Source: an uncultured Lachnospiraceae bacterium
Lineage (GTDB): Bacteria; Bacillota; Clostridia; Lachnospirales; Lachnospiraceae
Direction: 5' to 3'
Assembly: GCA_947650005.1 (NCBI GenBank)
Contig: CANSTU010000032.1
Coordinates: 1 to 36,449, forward strand
Length of the DNA stretch: 36,449 bases
Position numbers and translations under genes: made by a program. Below are positions 32,047-36,449 of the stretch, piece after piece. The notes below the pieces were generated by a model. The model saw only the letters and a program-made list of their open reading frames with translations. It was not told where the DNA came from and made no database searches. How positions within the stretch are numbered: position 1 is the stretch's first letter; each line of letters starts with the position of its first letter.

Positions 32047-32967
32047 TTAAATCAGCGATCGGCCATTGACGCGTTTTGCAACGATATTAACGGTAAAGAA
32101 CATGATCAGACTGGCGGCTGTCTTGATAATACCTACCGCGGTCGCATAGGAGTAGTCGAGCATTTTCAAGCCGTAACGGTATACATAGACATCGAGCACC
32201 TCCATCTTCTGCCAGTTGACCGAGTTTGAAAACAAGTTGAACTCCTCAAAATTCGAATTGAATATCCAGCCCGAATTCATGATCAATAAAACTGCGAGCG
32301 TTGGAGCAAGTGCAGGAATCGTAATAAAGCGAATCTTCTGCATATGTGTGGCGCCGTCGATGCTGGCCGCTTCATACTGTTCCTGCTCAATACCGGATAT
32401 CGCCGCCAGAAATATCACGCTGTTATATCCGATACTTTTCCAAAAACCTACAAATATGATCACGCCCCAAGAATAATTCGGATCCCCCAAGAAGTTGATC
32501 CCTGTGTCTATCAGGCCAAGATCCTTTAAAACCACATTCAATACGCCGGTCTGCATAGAAAGGAACGTGTTGAAAAGAGTGTATGTGATCACCCACGAAA
32601 TGAAAAACGGAAAGAAAGAAATCGACTGTACAACTCTGCGCAGCCAAGAGGTTCTCACCTCGTTGAGCAGTATGGCAAACGCGCACGCGCTGACCAAATT
32701 AATCGCCAGAGAACTCAGGTTGATCACAAGTGTGTTACGGAGCACATAAAACGAATCGGCTGCCTGTGTAAAGAAATACTCGAAATGGCGAAATCCAACG
32801 AACTTGCCGCCAAACAGGCTGCCCCCGATCTGGTAATCAGTAAACGCCATCGCCCACCCGCTGAGCGGTATGTATGAAAACAGCGTAACGGCTACCAGCA
32901 TCGGTATCATCATGATATATAACCTGTGCTGCCCAGCGACCTTTTTAAGAAAATGTCTAGTTTTCAT
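32047..32967 (-). CDS. ABC sugar-importer permease (LplB/YteP-like)
   Basis: A 306-residue inner-membrane permease with about six transmembrane helices, the partner of the LplC-like protein. It has the opening helix LYIMMIPMLVAVTLFSYIPL, the periplasmic FVGFRHFEYFF, and the EAA loop YEAASIDGATHMQKIRFITIP (about residues 205-225). AGGGAGGGGGG lies 4-5 nt before the ATG. First gene of the importer operon (LplB, LplC, binding protein), which is transcribed from the shared promoter block at 33015-33061. Confidence 0.93.
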   Translation of the reverse strand: MKTRHFLKKVAGQHRLYIMMIPMLVAVTLFSYIPLSGWAMAFTDYQIGGSLFGGKFVGFRHFEYFFTQAADSFYVLRNTLVINLSSLAINLVSACAFAILLNEVRTSWLRRVVQSISFFPFFISWVITYTLFNTFLSMQTGVLNVVLKDLGLIDTGINFLGDPNYSWGVIIFVGFWKSIGYNSVIFLAAISGIEQEQYEAASIDGATHMQKIRFITIPALAPTLAVLLIMNSGWIFNSNFEEFNLFSNSVNWQKMEVLDVYVYRYGLKMLDYSYATAVGIIKTAASLIMFFTVNIVAKRVNGRSLI

Positions 32968-33014
32968 AAAATCCCCCCTCCCTTCTCTTATATTTTGGCA
33001 GAATGTAACGAAAA

Positions 33015-33061
33015 ATACTACTGGATAAAATGCATGACTTTACATGAGAAAATATACTTTT
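33015..33061 (-). promoter_or_regulatory. Shared 47-bp promoter/operator block, importer operon copy
   Basis: On the minus strand it begins AAAAGTATATTTT (33061-33049), continues TCATGTAAA, TGCATTTTA, CCAGTAG and ends in the -10 box TAGTAT (33020-33015). It lies 47 bp before the LplB start. It matches 22395-22441 at 40 of 47 positions with equal spacing. Confidence 0.75.
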
Positions 33062-33130
33062 GGGCTTGCAAGGCTCCCAAGGTATCCCTGCCAGATGCAA
33101 GGATATGCAAAACTTACGCCCAAAATAAGA

Positions 33131-33208
33131 CAAACGAATGAATGGCCCAGCGGCTCTGGAAGCTCCCCATCAGGAACTCCCTGGACCGCTAGGCCATTCA
33201 TTCGTTTG
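33131..33208. repeat. 78-bp palindrome with CAAACGAATGAATG ends
   Basis: CAAACGAATGAATGGCC-C-AGCGG at the left and CCGCT-A-GGCCATTCATTCGTTTG at the right are inverted copies with one mismatch in 23 positions, and the pairing continues inward (CTCTGG/CCTGGA, GGAAGCTCC/GGAACTCC) to a short loop. It lies between the GH78 stop and the importer promoter. Ends match those of the element at 20947-21204 and the half copy at 20303-20345. Confidence 0.85.
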
Positions 33209-33399
33209 TATGCTGAAAAACTCAGCCACCACAGAGCAAGTGATTTATTCGTCTCCAAAGTTCTGTTTCCGATTCAGCAAAAGCCCCTCGTCAAAGAACT
33301 GGATTCCTTTTTACAAACCCATTCCACCAGTCCACGCTTCGCAGGCTGATGAAATAGAAAGAGTATTTTATTTTTATTCTTTGAAGTAATGGAAGATGG

Positions 33400-36033
33400 T
33401 CAAAGCACATAGGTATATGTGCCCGCTCCAACGGTTTCTTGAACCTTCTCGCCGTTTACGCCGGTGAGGACGATTTCAGCCTCGGCATCAAACGGAACAG
33501 TGAAAGTATAGCGTACCTTCTCACCCTCGTATTTCCAACCGCTCTCATAGTGTCCGGCAGCTGTCTCAACCGTAGCTTTCGCTTCTCCCAAGCGCTTGTC
33601 CGGCAGCGGACGGAGCAACGCGCGTTTGTATCCCGGCGCCTCTGCAACCGGATTCAACCCGCAGACGTCTTTATACACCCACTCAAACACCGCGCCATAC
33701 GCATAATGGTTCATGGAGTTCATACCGATGCCACTAATCTTCCCGTCCGGATTCACAGAATTCCATCGTTCCCAGATCGTCGTTGCACCCATGTTGACCT
33801 CATACAACCAGCTTGGCAGATCCTCCTGCAAAAACAGCGTATACGCATCCTCGTTTGAGCCATTTTCCGAAAGTGCACGGCAGAGCACCGGCGTACCGAG
33901 GAAGCCAGTCTTCAAATGCATCTTATTCTGCACAAGCAGCAATCTTAAGGAATCCAAAATCTTCCTGCGGGCGTGCTCCGGCGCAAGGCCGAAGACGAGT
34001 GAAATCGCATGACCAGTCTGCGTATGCGCCGCGCACCGGCCCCCAGGCGTATAGTATTCGCGGCGTACCGCGTCAAGAATCTCCTCAGAACGCTTTTTAT
34101 AGATCGCGTAGTCCCAAGTCTTTCCAAGGACGCGTGCCGCGTCCCGGACGCAGCAGGTGGATTTATAGTAGTATGCGGAACACAGGAAGGTTACATCCGT
34201 GCCCCCAAGGGTGGATTCCGGATTAAACCCGGATTCCGGACCGTCCAGCGCCAGCCAGTCGGCAAAATGAAACTCCAGTCCCGGCCAGAGGCGCGTGCCA
34301 CCGTGCGCCTCATCATAGCGGTAGACCCAGTCGGCCCAGCCCTTCATGTTGTCATAGCTGTTCTCTAAAATAGCCGGATCTCCGGAAGCAAGATACGTCT
34401 CCCATGGGACGATGGCCGCAGCATCCGCCCAGCCACACCGTCCGCCGCTCGAGAGCACGGGATGCGTCTTCTGGTACTCTCTGGATACCATCATTGGAGC
34501 CACATCCGGCGTTCTGCCGTCTTCTTTCTTCTGCTCGATGAGCAGATCCTTCATATATTTCGTATAGAACGCTTCGCAGTCCATGTTGAAGTTCGCCGTC
34601 GGGCAAAATGCCTGCGCGTCTCCGGTCCAGCCCATACGTTCATCACGCTGCGGACAGTCTGTGGGCACATCGAGAAAGTTGTCCCGCTGGCTCCAAACGG
34701 AATTCAGGAAAAGCCTGTTGACCTTCTCATTGCCCGTCACGATTTCTCCTGTAGCCTCCAAGTCAGAGTACATCGCCCATGCCTCGATATCCTCAATGCC
34801 ATCAAAACTCTCGATACCGGAGAACTTCACAAACCGAAATCCGTAGAATGTAGCGACGGGGCGTATAAAACCTTTTCGTCCGTCCGAAATGAAGCGGTAC
34901 TCCGCAAGGGCAGAACGCATATTATCGCGGTAGAAGCAATCGTCCTGCAAAAGCTCCCCGAATTGCAACCGCAAAGCCGTACCCTTTGGCAAGTCAGCAG
35001 TAAACGTCAGCCATCCGGTAATATTTTGCCCAAGATCGAGTACGAGCTCGTTCTTCGGCGTCGCAATGACCTTGGGGACGATCCTATGCTTTATCCTAAC
35101 TGGAAGAGAAAGCCTGTCCGTGATCTGGCCTAGCTTCGTCGAGGTATTAATCTTCACCCCGCGCCAGTCTGCATAGGTACACTCAGCCGACGCCCAATTT
35201 TTGATCTCGAGCGCCTGCTCATACCGTTCTCCGTCGTAGATATTTCCAAACGTCAACGGACACGGCGCAGACTGCCAGGATTCATCCGTCGCAATGATGA
35301 TCTCTCCCGCGTCCGTCCAAACGTGCAGCTCACCGAGGAGCAGATATTCTTCTGTAAAATTATTTGCCGGTATGCCGGGAAAATTTGTCTCATAACTGCC
35401 AGGCTCGCTCCCAAATGAGAAACGGCCCTTGGCCCAACCATTTCCAACGACCGCACCGAGGACATTCTCGCCTTCATGCAGGTATTCAGTCACATCATAG
35501 GTTTGTAGCTGAATCCAACTATCGTAAACAGTGCAGCCGGGCGCAAGGAATTCCTCACCGGCTTTTTTATCATTCACAAAGAGTTCGTAGATCCCCAAAC
35601 CCGTGAAGTACGCCCGCGCACGGATCACCTTGCCAGGGATCGTAAAAGTCTTTCTGAAATACGGCGCAATGTCACAAGAAAGATCCGGAGAGATCGGTTT
35701 TCCGCAGAGAGGTTCATCCATCTTACCGGTCTCAAACCATGCAGGCTCACTCACAACAGTTTCATTATGCTCGTTTGTTACGGAAACACGCCAGAAATAA
35801 CGCGTACATGGTTCCATCCGAAACTCTAGTTTCACTCCGAGAGACGAAAGTGTTTTCGACACGCCGGTGTCAAAGACAAGCTCGGAAAAATCTGAACATT
35901 TAGAAACTTCCACCCTGACGGCAATCTGCTTTTTCGCCTCTGTCTCACAGACGGTCCATGAGACCGACGGGGTTCTCAGGTCAAATCCTAACGGACTTTG
36001 AATGCGATTTGTTTTCATGCGGGTGATCTTCAT
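33400..36033 (-). CDS. Alpha-L-rhamnosidase, GH78
   Basis: An 877-residue enzyme that removes terminal alpha-L-rhamnose from glycosides or plant polysaccharide fragments. It has the family's order: N-terminal fibronectin-like domain (about 1-115, TPSVSWTV), two beta-sandwich carbohydrate-binding-like domains (about 125-420, including YFTGLGIYELFVN, GNGWAKGRFSFG and LDLGQNITGW), and an (alpha/alpha)6 barrel (about 430-770) with DCPQRDERMGWTGDAQAF (general acid and water-activating residues) and the WERWNSVNPDG loop, then a C-terminal beta domain. No signal peptide, so cytosolic action on imported sugar is likely. Start at 36033 has AGGAGG at 8 nt; an ATG at 36039 is only 2 nt from it. Upstream of the importer operon on the same strand. 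Confidence 0.95.
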   Translation of the reverse strand: MKITRMKTNRIQSPLGFDLRTPSVSWTVCETEAKKQIAVRVEVSKCSDFSELVFDTGVSKTLSSLGVKLEFRMEPCTRYFWRVSVTNEHNETVVSEPAWFETGKMDEPLCGKPISPDLSCDIAPYFRKTFTIPGKVIRARAYFTGLGIYELFVNDKKAGEEFLAPGCTVYDSWIQLQTYDVTEYLHEGENVLGAVVGNGWAKGRFSFGSEPGSYETNFPGIPANNFTEEYLLLGELHVWTDAGEIIIATDESWQSAPCPLTFGNIYDGERYEQALEIKNWASAECTYADWRGVKINTSTKLGQITDRLSLPVRIKHRIVPKVIATPKNELVLDLGQNITGWLTFTADLPKGTALRLQFGELLQDDCFYRDNMRSALAEYRFISDGRKGFIRPVATFYGFRFVKFSGIESFDGIEDIEAWAMYSDLEATGEIVTGNEKVNRLFLNSVWSQRDNFLDVPTDCPQRDERMGWTGDAQAFCPTANFNMDCEAFYTKYMKDLLIEQKKEDGRTPDVAPMMVSREYQKTHPVLSSGGRCGWADAAAIVPWETYLASGDPAILENSYDNMKGWADWVYRYDEAHGGTRLWPGLEFHFADWLALDGPESGFNPESTLGGTDVTFLCSAYYYKSTCCVRDAARVLGKTWDYAIYKKRSEEILDAVRREYYTPGGRCAAHTQTGHAISLVFGLAPEHARRKILDSLRLLLVQNKMHLKTGFLGTPVLCRALSENGSNEDAYTLFLQEDLPSWLYEVNMGATTIWERWNSVNPDGKISGIGMNSMNHYAYGAVFEWVYKDVCGLNPVAEAPGYKRALLRPLPDKRLGEAKATVETAAGHYESGWKYEGEKVRYTFTVPFDAEAEIVLTGVNGEKVQETVGAGTYTYVL

Positions 36034-36141
36034 ACACATAGCCTCCTATACGCTGACCGTTTAATATGTAACAAATTTTACTCTGATGCTGCGTAACATC
36101 TGATTCTTATGTCCATACCGATCTGCAATCTCATTTACAGC

Positions 36142-36171
36142 AAAATAAAACCCCTGAAATTCAGAGGTTTT
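36142..36171 (-). terminator. Terminator of the tRNA cluster
   Basis: On the minus strand AAAACCTCTGA (arm 36161-36171) pairs with TCAGGGGTTTT (arm 36147-36157), one G-U pair, followed by ATTTT. It lies 3 bp past tRNA-Cys. Confidence 0.8.
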
Positions 36172-36174
36172 AAG

Positions 36175-36246
36175 AGGCGCAGACCGGATTTGAACCGGTG
36201 AATAACGGTGTTGCAGACCGGTGCCTTACCACTTGGCTACTGCGCC
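36175..36246 (-). tRNA. tRNA-Cys (GCA)
   Basis: A full cloverleaf of 72 nt on the minus strand. Acceptor GGCGCAG pairs with CTGCGCC, discriminator U. D arm GCCAAGTGGTAAGGC, anticodon loop CTGCAAC with GCA at 36212-36214, T arm CCGGTTCAAATCCGG. The outermost anticodon-stem pair looks mismatched. CCA is not encoded. Confidence 0.93.
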
Positions 36247-36280
36247 ACATTTATATTATATGCACATTCATTTTAATAAA

Positions 36281-36352
36281 TGACTCCGACGGGAATCGAA
36301 CCCGTGTTACCGCCGTGAAAGGGCGATGTCTTAACCGCTTGACCACGGAGCC
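36281..36352 (-). tRNA. tRNA-Glu (TTC)
   Basis: A 72-nt cloverleaf on the minus strand: acceptor GGCTCCG with CGGAGTC (one G-U), discriminator A, anticodon loop CTTTCAC (TTC), T arm ACGGGTTCGATTCCCGT. CCA is not encoded. Confidence 0.95.
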
Positions 36353-36396
36353 ATATCCGGGACACTTCCCACTGCTACAAATCAATTTATTTCAAA

Positions 36397-36449
36397 CTCC
36401 CCGAGTAGGGCTCGAACCTACAACAACTCGGTTAACAGCCGAGTGCTCT
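36397..36449 (-). tRNA. tRNA-Asn (GTT), cut by window end
   Basis: The 3' part of a minus-strand tRNA: anticodon stem-loop ACTCGGCTGTTAACCGAGT with GTT, T arm GTAGGTTCGAGCCCTAC, acceptor TCGGGGA and discriminator G. The 5' part lies beyond the window. Confidence 0.9.

Larger units (their letters stand above)
32968..33399. other. 432-bp region between GH78 and importer operon
   Basis: Contains the importer promoter block (33015-33061) and the palindrome (33131-33208). No gene is supported; frames crossing the palindrome are artefacts of the repeat. No clear terminator for GH78 was seen. Confidence 0.6.

Noticed and set aside
33044-33389. Overlapping frames with MNGPAALEAP or PLGHSFVC-type sequence
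   Set aside because: These come from translating the 78-bp palindrome at 33131-33208 in several frames and cover the importer promoter; not genes.

Overview
The window looks like a chromosomal segment of an anaerobic gut-type Firmicute, most likely a Lachnospiraceae (Clostridia) member. The grounds are the gene orders rpsF-ssb-rpsR and gdpP-rplI-dnaB, mecA, DUF951 and DUF1858 proteins, strong AGGAGG ribosome binding sites, an 8-Fe ferredoxin, and a YesM/YesN-type two-component system beside an LplABC-type sugar importer. This placement is inference from gene content; no 16S gene is present.

Layout. 1-9.3 kb is mostly core genes: mecA, a DUF1858 redox-disulfide protein, a 56-residue ferredoxin, a MerR regulator, the gdpP-rplI-dnaB operon, the rpsF-ssb-rpsR operon, and a sirtuin-DUF951 pair. 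9.4-20.3 kb is a mix of single genes: a class-I amidotransferase-like hydrolase, a membrane-anchored DUF5722 glycosidase-like protein, a HelD-type helicase with an apparent GH31-like C-terminal beta-sandwich, YccF, a GH13 alpha-glucosidase, a GNAT acetyltransferase, an HD protein and an SRAP/YedK protein. 20.3-22.2 kb holds a broken GntR regulator, a 250-bp inverted-repeat element and a DMT transporter. 22.4-36.0 kb is a carbohydrate-utilisation island: a plus-strand operon (GH20-like protein, GH36-like protein, sensor kinase, AraC-type response regulator, GDPD) converges on a minus-strand importer operon (two permeases and a lipoprotein), with a GH78 alpha-L-rhamnosidase upstream of the latter. 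The window ends in tRNA-Cys, tRNA-Glu and a partial tRNA-Asn, all on the minus strand.

How the island may work: the two convergent operons carry the same 47-bp block (40 of 47 positions identical) ending in a -10 box. This suggests that one activator, probably the local YesN-like regulator, turns on both the importer and the glycosidases.

The most unusual signal is a dispersed family of paired hairpins placed directly in front of start codons at five loci (mecA, MerR, HD protein, GH36-like, GDPD), always in the gene's orientation. The 3' end of the element, usually GGGAGCA, supplies the Shine-Dalgarno sequence. Stem sequences differ between loci while pairing is kept. A second, unrelated palindromic family with CAAACGMATGAATG ends occurs at three intergenic sites.
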